Shown here piece by piece: positions 1 through 8,436 of a DNA stretch of 64,000 nt. Under the pieces are notes generated by a model. The model had not been told where the DNA came from. It did not search any database and was given only the letters and a program-made list of their open reading frames with translations. The stretch's first letter is position 1, and each line of letters begins with the position of its first letter. The DNA is taken from contig NC_063049.1 in assembly GCF_018812025.1 (NCBI RefSeq), positions 4,154,917-4,218,916 on the forward strand, given 5' to 3'. Origin of the DNA: Megalobrama amblycephala. Lineage: Eukaryota > Chordata > Actinopteri > Cypriniformes > Xenocyprididae. The position numbers and the translations under genes are program-made.

Positions 1-260
1 ATCTCCTCAGATCCTGATGAACGCCTCTCATTTCTCTCCTTCAGGAACGTCTCACACAAGTTCTTTAATGCGAGACTAACTGGAGGATCATCTCTTGAGG
101 ATCTTCTCCTGCAGACAGGACACTCCTGAGTTTTCTTGGTTCTCCAGAACTGTTGAAGACACTCTTTACAGAAACTGTGACTACATGACAGAAGAACAGG
201 AACACTGAAGATTTCATGACACACGGGACAAGAAAGATCATCTTCAGATAGTGAAGCCAT
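1..260 (-). CDS. TRIM-family E3 ubiquitin ligase, RING exon (5' partial)
   Basis: An open frame starts at an ATG (complement 258-260) and runs off the left edge, giving about 86 codons. The N-terminus is [18 protein letters not shown] and contains a complete C3HC4 RING: CPVC at about residues 10-13, CSHSFC at about 27-32, then CPVC at about 50-53. After the RING comes a basic stretch and the '[12 protein letters not shown]' helix typical of fish TRIM proteins (TRIM35/TRIM39/finTRIM type). RING domains of this class recruit E2 enzymes for ubiquitin transfer. The B-box, coiled coil and any B30.2 domain would lie outside the window. No frameshift is seen. The exact TRIM subfamily cannot be assigned from the RING alone; the family assignment itself is firm. 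Confidence 0.9.
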   Translation of the reverse strand, partial: MASLSEDDLSCPVCHEIFSVPVLLSCSHSFCKECLQQFWRTKKTQECPVCRRRSSRDDPPVSLALKNLCETFLKERNERRSSGSEE

Positions 261-522
261 TTTCACTGTTTGAGCTCCTGCAGTCTAAACTTTACTTTCA
301 CTTTCTCAATGATGGTTTCAAAAATGAATAATCACAAAGATCTGCTGTCTGTTCAGAAACAAACTTCTCAAAAATCCTTCTTGAAAGTTTTTCTCTTTGT
401 TCTTCACTGATAGCCGATTCTTCTATGCTTTTGTCGAGATAAAGTCAGTATGACAGGAAGGAGAAATAAGTCAGTCTCTTCCTGGTAAGTGTTGTAAGAG
501 GGAGGAGTTTCTGATCATGTGG

Positions 523-554
<32 letters not shown>

Positions 555-1064
555 GTTAAATTTGTGAAAAAAAAGCTTTAATACTCTCAAGTATAATGCT
601 ACAAAACATGAAGTTCCTGTGATAAACACGTCTGATCATGTTGCTGATTGTCAGTGTTTGGAGACGTGAAAACTGTACTCAAATAAAAATACAAGTATTT
701 AAATAATTTTACATCCAGAAGTGAGGTCAAGTATAATAATGGAGAATCAATGATGAAGCATGAATATTATGAATGTTTTCTCCCTATAATGTCCAAGCGT
801 GAGAGATTGCGTGTCAAATCTACATTTTTTACATCTGTATCAGTAAGAGGTTTTAGCCAAAAGTAGAGACATTTTTCCAGATTTTTCCACAAAGTTTTCG
901 GCTTCAGTTGTGGTGTAGATTCATGATGTTACTAGATTATTGTACAGAGTGATCAGACACATTTTAAATAAGTGCAAAAAGCTTTAAAAATCAACTTCAT
1001 CACAAAAAATGTTTTGGCTGTGGAACAAAATGAACAGCTAACATAATTTCAATAATCATATCAT
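261..1064. other. TRIM 5' flank, non-coding
   Basis: This is the upstream and 5' UTR side of the minus-strand TRIM gene. It is AT-rich, with a 26-base A run at 529-554. I see no coding signal or transposon terminus until the LTR target duplication at 1060-1064. Confidence 0.6.
292..306 (-). promoter_or_regulatory. ISRE/IRF-like site upstream of the TRIM gene
   Basis: On the minus strand the sequence reads AGAAAGTGAAAGTAA. It fits the GAAANNGAAA core bound by IRF/ISGF3 and lies about 32-46 bases before the TRIM start codon. Many fish TRIM genes are interferon-induced (known of the family). That this copy is used in that way is inference. Confidence 0.5.
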
Positions 1065-1531
1065 TGTTACAGACAGAAGGGTCAGAGACAACAGGAATGC
1101 AAGTAGATGGTATTTATTGACTGACAGCAGGTAAACAGTGAAGCCAGTGAGTAAATGGTAGATATAGTCCTTGACAAGTGATAACGGGAATACTGAAACT
1201 GTCCTTTGTCTTGCAGGGTTGTGGATCGTGGATCGTGGCAGGTTGAAGTGCTGGAAGGGCGAATGGAGATGGTAGGTAAACTCACACACAGACAATATCA
1301 CAGGAAGACAGGGGAAACACACTGGAGTGGAATCAGGATGCATCTTGGAAGCTTTGGAGATCAACATGAATGGTCTTTAGTGTAAACAAGACCGGAAAAC
1401 TGACTGAGGTGACTTCTTCTTCTAGGATTTTATGGCGGTTGGCAAACAAACTTAAATTGCATTCCCGCCACCTACTGAAATGGAGTGTGAAGCGCATGTT
1501 GGAAAGGAAGTTTAAGCTAGATCTAATTTTT

Positions 1532-1571
<40 letters not shown>

Positions 1572-1586
1572 ACACAGAAGGGAGTT

Positions 1587-4500
1587 TTACATCCTATTAA
1601 ATAATCCTGTTTCCTTTAAAAATATAAATAACTCATGATAAATTCTTGATTGTTTGGTACCTTCTCCTAGGAGAACCTGAAGTGTCAGCTCATTGATATC
1701 TATATTTCTTAAGGCGTGTCTTAGCTGGGACCGCTCTCTTTCATAAGCTTTGCATTCTATAAGCACATGTTCTACAGTTTCAGCTATCCCACATTTATCA
1801 CACTTTCCATTCTCATGTTTACCAATTCTTTGTAAACATTGATTTAATAAACAATGTCCAATACGCATTCTTGTGACTAAAACATCCTCTTTCCTGTTTC
1901 CGAATCTTCTTCTCTCTGAACCAACTTTTTCTTGAATGCAGTAAAAATGTCTACCTTTTGTTCCTTCATTCCATTCCTTCTGCCAAATTTCCTGTATTTG
2001 TTTCGCTATTATCACTTTAATTTCTGTTTTACTTAATGCCACTTCAACGTCAATTTGTGAATGATTTAATGCCTGTTTAGCCAGATTGTCCGCCTCCTCG
2101 TTTCCTTTTACACCCATATGCGATGGAACCCATACAAGATTTACCAGAATTCCATACTGTCTTGTTCTGTAGAGACTCTGCATTACTTCATTTATCATGT
2201 CTTGCCTTGCTGATGATGTTCCACTTTCCAAGCTATTTAGAGCTGATAGAGAATCTGTACAAATCACTGCCCTTGTTGGTTGTATTTCTTCTATCCACTG
2301 AAGTGCTAGACATATTGCTATTATTTCTGCAGTGAATACCGAAATATGATCTGAAGTTCTTTTTGACATTCTTATGTTAAAAAGTTGAATATATACCGCT
2401 ACTGCTGTTTTCCCAAATTCTGGGTCTTTTGAACCATCAGTATATATTTGCACTGCATTATAATAAGTTTGATCTATGTATTGCTGTATACCAACATTTT
2501 CTAATCCATTTGTATCGTTATGCTTTTCTTTAAGCAATTGGATATCAATCAAAGGCATTGGGAAAAGCCAAGGAGGAATTGCTGACCTAGCCACAGTAGG
2601 GGCAACATTGAAATCACTTAATCCTATTCTCCGGGCTTCCTCACTGGCCTTCCATCCAAAACTTGATAACTTTTTATGTCCATATTCCCAACAGTCCTCC
2701 AACACCATTTTAACTGGGTGACTGTCCGAGTGTCCCTTTATGCTTATGAAATACCTCATCTTTAACTTGAGCCTACGAATTACTTGAGGCATTAAACCCA
2801 TCTCTACTTGCACCGCTGATATTGGGGAGGATCTAAACGCTCCACAACAAATTCTCATAGCTTGTGACTGAATTGTCTCTAGTTTTACAAGTTGTGTTTT
2901 GGATGCAGAGCAATATACCATACTGCCATAATCTATTGCCGATCTTATTAGAGCACAATATATTATTTTAAGGGACTGGCGACATGCTCCCCAATCAACT
3001 CCTGCTAAACACCTCATAATATTTAATGCTTTTTTGCATTTGTCAACCAGTTTCTGTATATGTATACTAAAATTCAGTTTCAAATCCATCCATATACCTA
3101 GAAACCTCACAACTGCTGTTTGTTTCACTTCTTGTCCATACAATTTAATGTTAATTGTAGGGTTACTTTTCCTTTTTGCAAAACAAATTACCTGAGTTTT
3201 ATCTACTGAAAAACGAAAGCCCCATTCATTTGCCCAGTTTTCTACCATATTAACGGCATTCTGCAAACATTTTTCCACATACTTTACATTACGCCCTCTT
3301 TTCCACAGTGTTCCATCATCTGCATATAAAGATCTTCCAATGCCCCTATCTACTTTTGTAAAGATGTCATTAATCATAATGTTAAACAGAATTGGACTAC
3401 TAACGCTTCCCTGAGGTGTACCATTCTCTATTATGTGTATCTGGGAAAAAACAGTACTTACTCTTACTTGTATAGTTCTGTTAAACAGGAAATCCCTGAT
3501 CCAGTTATACATTCTTCCTTTAATTTCCATTTTTTCTAACTTAATTAAAAGTCCCTCTTTCCACATCATGTCATACGCCTTTTCGACATCAAAAAATACC
3601 CCAACTAAAGCTTCCTTATTTACCTGAGCCTTTCTTATTTCAGATTCCAGGCACAGTACTGAGTCCATTGTATTACGTCCTTTCCTAAATCCACTTTGAT
3701 AAGGTGATAAAAAATTATCCCTTTCAATGACATACACTAGTCTACTCATAACCATACGCTCCATTATTTTGCATAAATTAGATGTTAAAGCTATAGGTCT
3801 ATAGTTATTTGGCTGTGTATGATCCTTGCCTGGTTTTGGAATTGGCACTATGACCCCATGTTTCCAGTCATTTGGTAACTTTCCTGACTCCCAAACCTTA
3901 TTAAAAAGCCTCAAAATTGGCTCTAATGCTGCCTCTGATAAATGTTTTACCATCTCATAACAAATGTCGTCTCTGCCTGGAGATGTTTGCTTAACCCCTG
4001 CAAGCACTTTTTTCACTTCATACAAGGTAAATTCTGTATCCAACGTACTACCCGAAAGTCCCTTTTCCTCCAATAAATGAGGATATTTACTTAGTATCTG
4101 GTCCCTAGCTTTCCTCACATCCTCTGATAAATTTGAATTACTATGAACTTTAACGAATGTTTCTGCAAACACCTCTGCTTTACCGCTGTCAGATATAATT
4201 TGTCTATTATTATATTCTAATACAGGTATGTTGTAATCTCTTTGTATCCTGCCCATCTTTCGTATCATATTCCATAATTCACTTATTTCAATGTCTTCCC
4301 CTATTCTATTACAAAATTCCCTCCAATAATTTCTTTTAGACGTCCGAATAACTCTTCTCACTATAGCTTGTGCCCTTTTATAACTAACTAAATCGTTAAA
4401 ATTAAGTGACCTTCTTACCTTCTTAAGTGCTTTATTTCTCCTTTTAATTGCCTCATTACATTCCTCATTCCACCATGGCATAGCTTTCCTCCTGCTGCCT

Positions 4501-5351
4501 GCCTTCCTCTTACCTATTACTTCTTCAGCTGTACTCTGAAGAACTTTGCATATTTCATTATTAAAAACATCAACATCTTCTATACATTTACTTATTTCCT
4601 TCATTTTGCTTTCACATAACTCCTTATACTTATCCCAGTCCGCTGACTTGAACCTCCACCTAAGCATTCTTTCCCCCACTCTTTGTTCTATATCTACTCC
4701 AACTTTACTGCAAATAGGAAAATGATCACTTCCTATTGTACTTTGTTTTAGTACCTTCCATTCACATTTACTCGCTAAGCTTTCAGAGACTATTGTCAAG
4801 TCTAATGCTGAATGCCTTCCCTTATACAAATCAATTCTAGTATGACTTCTATCATTAATGCACACTAATCTTCCCCAATCTAGCATATCTTCAATAATCT
4901 CACCATTATAATCTGTTTTTGCGCTTCCCCATATTGAACTGTGAGCGTTAAAATCACCACACCACACCGTTTTTTGATTTCCATTCCCTCCTATACTTTC
5001 TAGAATATCCTTGCTTAACCTATCACATGGATTGTAAAAATTAATTATTCTAATACACCGTGATCCTTCCCATATTTCCACCACCACAACTTCTATTTCC
5101 CTATCTACCTCAACTGTTTTGTACCCAATTCCTTGTTTTATAAAAGTAGCTACTCCACCTCCATTCCCTTGATTTCTATCCCTCCGAATAGAAATATAGC
5201 CCTGTATTAGAAAATTATATTGTGATTTAAGCCAAGTTTCCTGTATACATATAATATCTGGGCCTTTCTCTTGGTTTGCTATAAATTTCTTAAACTCCTG
5301 TCCGTTTGCTATCAAACTTCTTGCATTCCATTGCAAGATAGATAACACCAT
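1587..5351 (-). CDS. LINE ORF2: APE endonuclease - reverse transcriptase - RNase H polyprotein
   Basis: The frame is about 1254 codons from the ATG at 5351, or 1259 from an upstream in-frame ATG at 5366 (numbering below uses 1259). The APE-type endonuclease spans about residues 7-220, with WNARS, Glu43 in IQETW, GDFNAH at 137-142 and SDHFP at 213-217. The reverse transcriptase spans about 490-760: NYRPIALTS at 521, FFDVEKAYD at 591, GTPQGSVSSP at 649 and catalytic YADD at 681-684. RNase H spans about 972-1100, with Asp977, Glu1014, Asp1038 and Asp1092 all present. A C-terminal CDKC...H...C zinc-binding motif lies near 1190-1206. The protein would nick target DNA and copy its RNA by target-primed reverse transcription. 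No stop or frameshift is seen, so the enzyme could be functional. Confidence 0.93.
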   Translation of the reverse strand: MVLSILQWNARSLIANGQEFKKFIANQEKGPDIICIQETWLKSQYNFLIQGYISIRRDRNQGNGGGVATFIKQGIGYKTVEVDREIEVVVVEIWEGSRCIRIINFYNPCDRLSKDILESIGGNGNQKTVWCGDFNAHSSIWGSAKTDYNGEIIEDMLDWGRLVCINDRSHTRIDLYKGRHSALDLTIVSESLASKCEWKVLKQSTIGSDHFPICSKVGVDIEQRVGERMLRWRFKSADWDKYKELCESKMKEISKCIEDVDVFNNEICKVLQSTAEEVIGKRKAGSRRKAMPWWNEECNEAIKRRNKALKKVRRSLNFNDLVSYKRAQAIVRRVIRTSKRNYWREFCNRIGEDIEISELWNMIRKMGRIQRDYNIPVLEYNNRQIISDSGKAEVFAETFVKVHSNSNLSEDVRKARDQILSKYPHLLEEKGLSGSTLDTEFTLYEVKKVLAGVKQTSPGRDDICYEMVKHLSEAALEPILRLFNKVWESGKLPNDWKHGVIVPIPKPGKDHTQPNNYRPIALTSNLCKIMERMVMSRLVYVIERDNFLSPYQSGFRKGRNTMDSVLCLESEIRKAQVNKEALVGVFFDVEKAYDMMWKEGLLIKLEKMEIKGRMYNWIRDFLFNRTIQVRVSTVFSQIHIIENGTPQGSVSSPILFNIMINDIFTKVDRGIGRSLYADDGTLWKRGRNVKYVEKCLQNAVNMVENWANEWGFRFSVDKTQVICFAKRKSNPTINIKLYGQEVKQTAVVRFLGIWMDLKLNFSIHIQKLVDKCKKALNIMRCLAGVDWGACRQSLKIIYCALIRSAIDYGSMVYCSASKTQLVKLETIQSQAMRICCGAFRSSPISAVQVEMGLMPQVIRRLKLKMRYFISIKGHSDSHPVKMVLEDCWEYGHKKLSSFGWKASEEARRIGLSDFNVAPTVARSAIPPWLFPMPLIDIQLLKEKHNDTNGLENVGIQQYIDQTYYNAVQIYTDGSKDPEFGKTAVAVYIQLFNIRMSKRTSDHISVFTAEIIAICLALQWIEEIQPTRAVICTDSLSALNSLESGTSSARQDMINEVMQSLYRTRQYGILVNLVWVPSHMGVKGNEEADNLAKQALNHSQIDVEVALSKTEIKVIIAKQIQEIWQKEWNEGTKGRHFYCIQEKVGSERRRFGNRKEDVLVTRMRIGHCLLNQCLQRIGKHENGKCDKCGIAETVEHVLIECKAYERERSQLRHALRNIDINELTLQVLLGEGTKQSRIYHELFIFLKETGLFNRM

Positions 5352-5353
5352 TA
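5349..5353 (-). promoter_or_regulatory. TAATG stop-start overlap between ORF1 and ORF2
   Basis: The ORF1 stop TAA (complement 5351-5353) shares its last A with an ATG (complement 5349-5351) in the ORF2 frame. UAAUG overlaps drive termination-coupled reinitiation in the silkworm non-LTR element SART1 (established). The same arrangement here suggests ORF2 is translated that way and starts at residue 6 of the longest frame. An upstream ATG at 5366 is the alternative. Confidence 0.7.
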
Positions 5354-6529
5354 AGATCCACCACATGTTGTCTGACTATCTACTGTTTGGCTATTTAATG
5401 TTGGAATCTTGAGCCTTTCATTTATCATGTCAACAGTAACATTCCCCAGATCCAAGTACTTTTCTGCGGCTCTGACAATGATTTTGATTCTTTCAGTCCT
5501 GCTTTCAGTTTGAGCTGAACAGTTCACTACTTCAGCAATAAATGCTACAAATGCCACCTTATCATCCACTACTACCTTTTCATCTCTTTGCTCTTCCCTC
5601 TGTTGGTTTGAATGAATTTCTTCATTCCTAGTTTCATTTGTTTTAGGAATCTGGTTTACTTTCTTCAATGCCTCAGCGTATGTTATCCCTTCTGTCATTC
5701 TAACATTCTGAGCCTTGACTGCTTTTTTCCGTACCTGACAACCACCATATCCTGCACTATGTTCCCCACCACAGTTGCAGCATTTAGGATTTACACCTTG
5801 CCCACACTTGCCGTACTCATGTTCGCCTCCACACCGCGCACATCTCTGTTTACCTCTGCATACTGCCGCTACGTGACCGAATTTTTGACACTTATAACAT
5901 CTTAGCGGTGGAGGAACGTATGGTCTTACCGCATATCTTACAAATCCTAAATAAACATTCTCTGGCATTTTATTTTCATCAAAGTTTATCATTACTGAGA
6001 GGCTGTCTGTATTTTCGTTATTTCTAACACACTTGAGCCGTCTGACAAACTTTACCGCTGCTCCTGTGATATTCCTTTTAATCTTCTCCTCCGTGACATC
6101 TGTCGGAATCCCTGATACAACACCTCTAACCCAATTCTTTTCATCTGGTATCGAGCATATCACCTTATGTCCAATCATTGATTTTATACCCTGAGCTGAT
6201 TTTTGCTGCCTACTGTCTTTACAAAACAGCATCAAATTGCCATCCCTCACAGTCTTAATGCTTTCGACCGTCCCTATCGTTTCTTTCAATGTTTTCGTCA
6301 GCTTTAACGGATTAATCGCATTTACCGAATCAACAAACTTCAACAGTACCTTATACTCCTCTTTCCTTCTTCTAGCCTGGAGATTTCCTTTCTCACTGCC
6401 CGAATCCCAATTTTTCTTTCTTTTCCGATTTTCTACTACATTCCACTTACTACTTTCATTCTCGCCGCCTCCACTATCCACATCCTCCATTTCCGGATCA
6501 CTTCCGGAATCTACGCTACTTCCTTCCAT
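5351..6529 (-). CDS. LINE ORF1: zinc-knuckle nucleic-acid binding protein
   Basis: The frame is 392 codons from the first ATG (complement 6527-6529); the frame is open 15 codons further upstream but without an ATG. An acidic, Ser/Gly-rich N-terminus is followed by a basic patch (ENRKRKKNW). Three CCHC-type zinc knuckles lie at about residues 211-224 (CYKCQKFGHVAAVC), 230-242 (CARCGGEHEYGKC) and 250-264. The region before the knuckles resembles the RRM-like fold region of I/R1/Jockey ORF1 proteins, though this is only a general resemblance. The protein would coat the element RNA to form the retrotransposition particle. The last bases overlap ORF2. Confidence 0.88.
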   Translation of the reverse strand: MEGSSVDSGSDPEMEDVDSGGGENESSKWNVVENRKRKKNWDSGSEKGNLQARRRKEEYKVLLKFVDSVNAINPLKLTKTLKETIGTVESIKTVRDGNLMLFCKDSRQQKSAQGIKSMIGHKVICSIPDEKNWVRGVVSGIPTDVTEEKIKRNITGAAVKFVRRLKCVRNNENTDSLSVMINFDENKMPENVYLGFVRYAVRPYVPPPLRCYKCQKFGHVAAVCRGKQRCARCGGEHEYGKCGQGVNPKCCNCGGEHSAGYGGCQVRKKAVKAQNVRMTEGITYAEALKKVNQIPKTNETRNEEIHSNQQREEQRDEKVVVDDKVAFVAFIAEVVNCSAQTESRTERIKIIVRAAEKYLDLGNVTVDMINERLKIPTLNSQTVDSQTTCGGS

Positions 6530-6764
6530 CAGCGCTCCAGTCACAATCCAGCTGTCGCCCAACCGCCGTCCCAACGGAAGCGCTTCGTCGCTTCCGTATT
6601 CTGAACTGACTGAGGTGACATTCCAATGGAGTGCTTAAGTATCAGTGTTGATGAGGTGCTGATTAGAAACAGGTGTGTGATTAGGTGAATGACAGCAGGT
6701 GAATGACAGGAGGGATGATGGGAAATGGAGCCCAGGGAAGGTGAGACAGTGACAATCATCAGCA

Positions 6765-7250
6765 CATGGCAATGGCAATTTATTAGCACAATTAAATACA
6801 ACTTACATTGTCCAATGTGCTTTACAATAGCTAAAAACAGAAAAACACTAAAAGTAAAAAAATAATAATTAAGCAATAATACAGAATTGTCGAAAAATAA
6901 CATAAAATAGACTAGAATTAGTGCTTCAGTGTTATAATATAACAATAAAATACAATGTAAGGGTGCTTCAACATGTATTATATGCTTTGTCAAACAAATA
7001 TGTTTTAACAGATAAAGATGAAGCCAGTCTAATTTAAATGGGCAAATCATTCCAGAGTCTAGGGCCAACTACAGAAAAGGTACGGCCGCCTCTACATTTT
7101 AACCTTGATTTAGGGATAGACAGGAGTCTCTGATTTGATGACCGAAGTGATCTTGTTGGATGGTGCTCAGTCAAAAGGGTGGAAAGGTAAGGTGGAGTTC
7201 CAAGTAAAATGTTAAAATTTACTCTGTAGTGTACTGGTAACAAGTGTAGG
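6765..7250 (-). mobile_element. L2/CR1-type LINE 3' end fragment
   Basis: Minus-strand codons at about 7243-7034 encode LPVHYRVNF...SRSLRSSNQ...RTFSVVGPRLWNDLP, the conserved C-terminus of fish L2/CR1/Rex-like ORF2. It is followed by a 3' UTR ending in AGCTATTGTAAAGCACATTG and an 'aataaattgcc' tail, characteristic of that group. A piece between NFNIL and PPYLS appears deleted. The element is 5'-truncated and dead. Confidence 0.7.
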
Positions 7251-7299
7251 GAATGTAAAATAGAAGAGATGTGGGAAAGTGTGAACGAGTACTAGTCAG

Positions 7300-7640
7300 G
7301 TGAAATCACTCATTCTGACTGGATTATTAGAGCATAGTGATTGCTATAACAGGAGTGAAGAAGTGCTTTCAATCATTATGTTCTTGTGTTAGCAATGGTT
7401 CCCTCCAAAGAAAGACATGTAGCCATCATCACTTTCCATCAAAATAGCCTCACATGCAAGGACATTTCTGCAAAGATTATTGCACCTGAAAGAACCATTT
7501 CCCGGATCATGAAGAACTTCCATGAGAGAGACTGAACCTCAATGAAGAAGCCTTCAGGACGTCCCAGCACCAGGACCATCAGCTACAGAATCCAGTCTCC
7601 ACCAGTGGAAAGGAACTCAATGTTGGCAGCAGGTCATGTG
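7300..7640 (+). pseudogene. Tc1/mariner-like transposase N-terminal remnant
   Basis: From the ATG at 7395 the sequence reads MVPSKERHVAIITFHQN, then KDISAKI and TISRIMKNF, matching the first helix-turn-helix of fish Tc1-like transposases. A stop follows at about 45 codons, and the second DNA-binding domain and the catalytic DDE domain are absent. Upstream bases also match the Tc1 5' UTR. This is a decayed fragment. Confidence 0.65.
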
Positions 7641-8436
7641 ATGCATTTGACACACAGTGAGGTCAAGACTTTTGGACAACACAACATCTAGTACAACACT
7701 ACAACACTTCATCTAAAACATGTAAATTATATAATTATACCAGCAGATGGCGACCAATGAGTGTGTTTTGATGAGCTGATTCAGCTGGAGGAGCACATCC
7801 TTCCTCTGACATCAAATCAGTGTCCAAATGACAATAATATATGGCTCTATGACATAAAAATGACAATTTATGCATTCAATGAACATTCAGTGGTCATCTC
7901 GAATCTGCTTTTCTCTAGTATGTATTGTAGGAACTGTGGACAAACCAGACAAATGAATCATTCAGATGATTCTTTCAAAACATAATTCCAGAAACCCTCA
8001 GAGAATCTAATTTTTGGCTCCAGTCCGTCTACAGAACAACCCCTGCTAGGTACTTTTATGGCTCCAGCCACGTTTACATGTACACTTTTTTGTCATTCCG
8101 ATTAAAATCATTCCAATTGAAAGATTTGATGGACTGTTTACATGAGACACTATCTAATCCGATATGTGTTTACATGTACCGGCACTTTCAGTCAGAATGA
8201 CTTGTGACATGCGCACATTAGCCCATGTCCTGTTTGCCGCCTTTTATTCCTGTCAACATGGAGTTCCATTACTTCTTATGTGTGCTATTTTTGTGTAAAG
8301 TGTTGCTCTTAATCAACAGTATGAATTTTTTGGCATTTTACTGCTGGAAGGACTGAGGAAATGACGGGCACAAGAAGATGAATTTTTTGGTGGTTGTGCA
8401 TCTCTAAGGAGCATCTCAATACTACCCTTCCCTCCT

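Larger units (their letters stand above)
1414..6603 (-). mobile_element. Full-length I-clade LINE (non-LTR retrotransposon), both ORFs open
   Basis: The element lies on the minus strand between perfect 16-bp direct repeats AACTGACTGAGGTGAC (1398-1413 and 6604-6619), which form its target duplication. In order it carries a short 5' UTR, ORF1 with three zinc knuckles, ORF2 with endonuclease, reverse transcriptase and RNase H, and a roughly 170-bp 3' UTR ending in a GAA-rich tail. The RNase H domain places it in the I superfamily (I/Nimb-type) rather than L1 or L2. Intact ORFs and an unmutated target duplication indicate a young insertion. On the sense strand the 3' UTR contains a run of 35 T (plus-strand A run at 1533-1567), which is not the usual poly(A) end. 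Confidence 0.92.
1065..6754 (-). mobile_element. Solo LTR (about 484 bp) split by an inserted LINE
   Basis: On the minus strand the element begins TGTCACTGTC at 6754 and ends CTGTAACA at 1065, the TG...CA pattern of an LTR. It is flanked by a 5-bp target duplication ATCAT (1060-1064 and 6755-6759). Its two halves, 1065-1413 and 6604-6754, are separated by the 5.2 kb LINE. Removing the LINE and one copy of its target duplication leaves about 484 bp. No internal retroelement genes are present, so it is a solo LTR left by LTR-LTR recombination. Confidence 0.85.

Noticed and set aside
2123..3627. Short plus-strand frames opposite the LINE ORF2
   Set aside because: Shadow frames of an intact, motif-complete minus-strand ORF.
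6541..7068. A 175-codon minus-strand frame crossing LTR and L2 sequence
   Set aside because: It spans an element boundary and the AT-rich L2 3' UTR, with no conserved domain.
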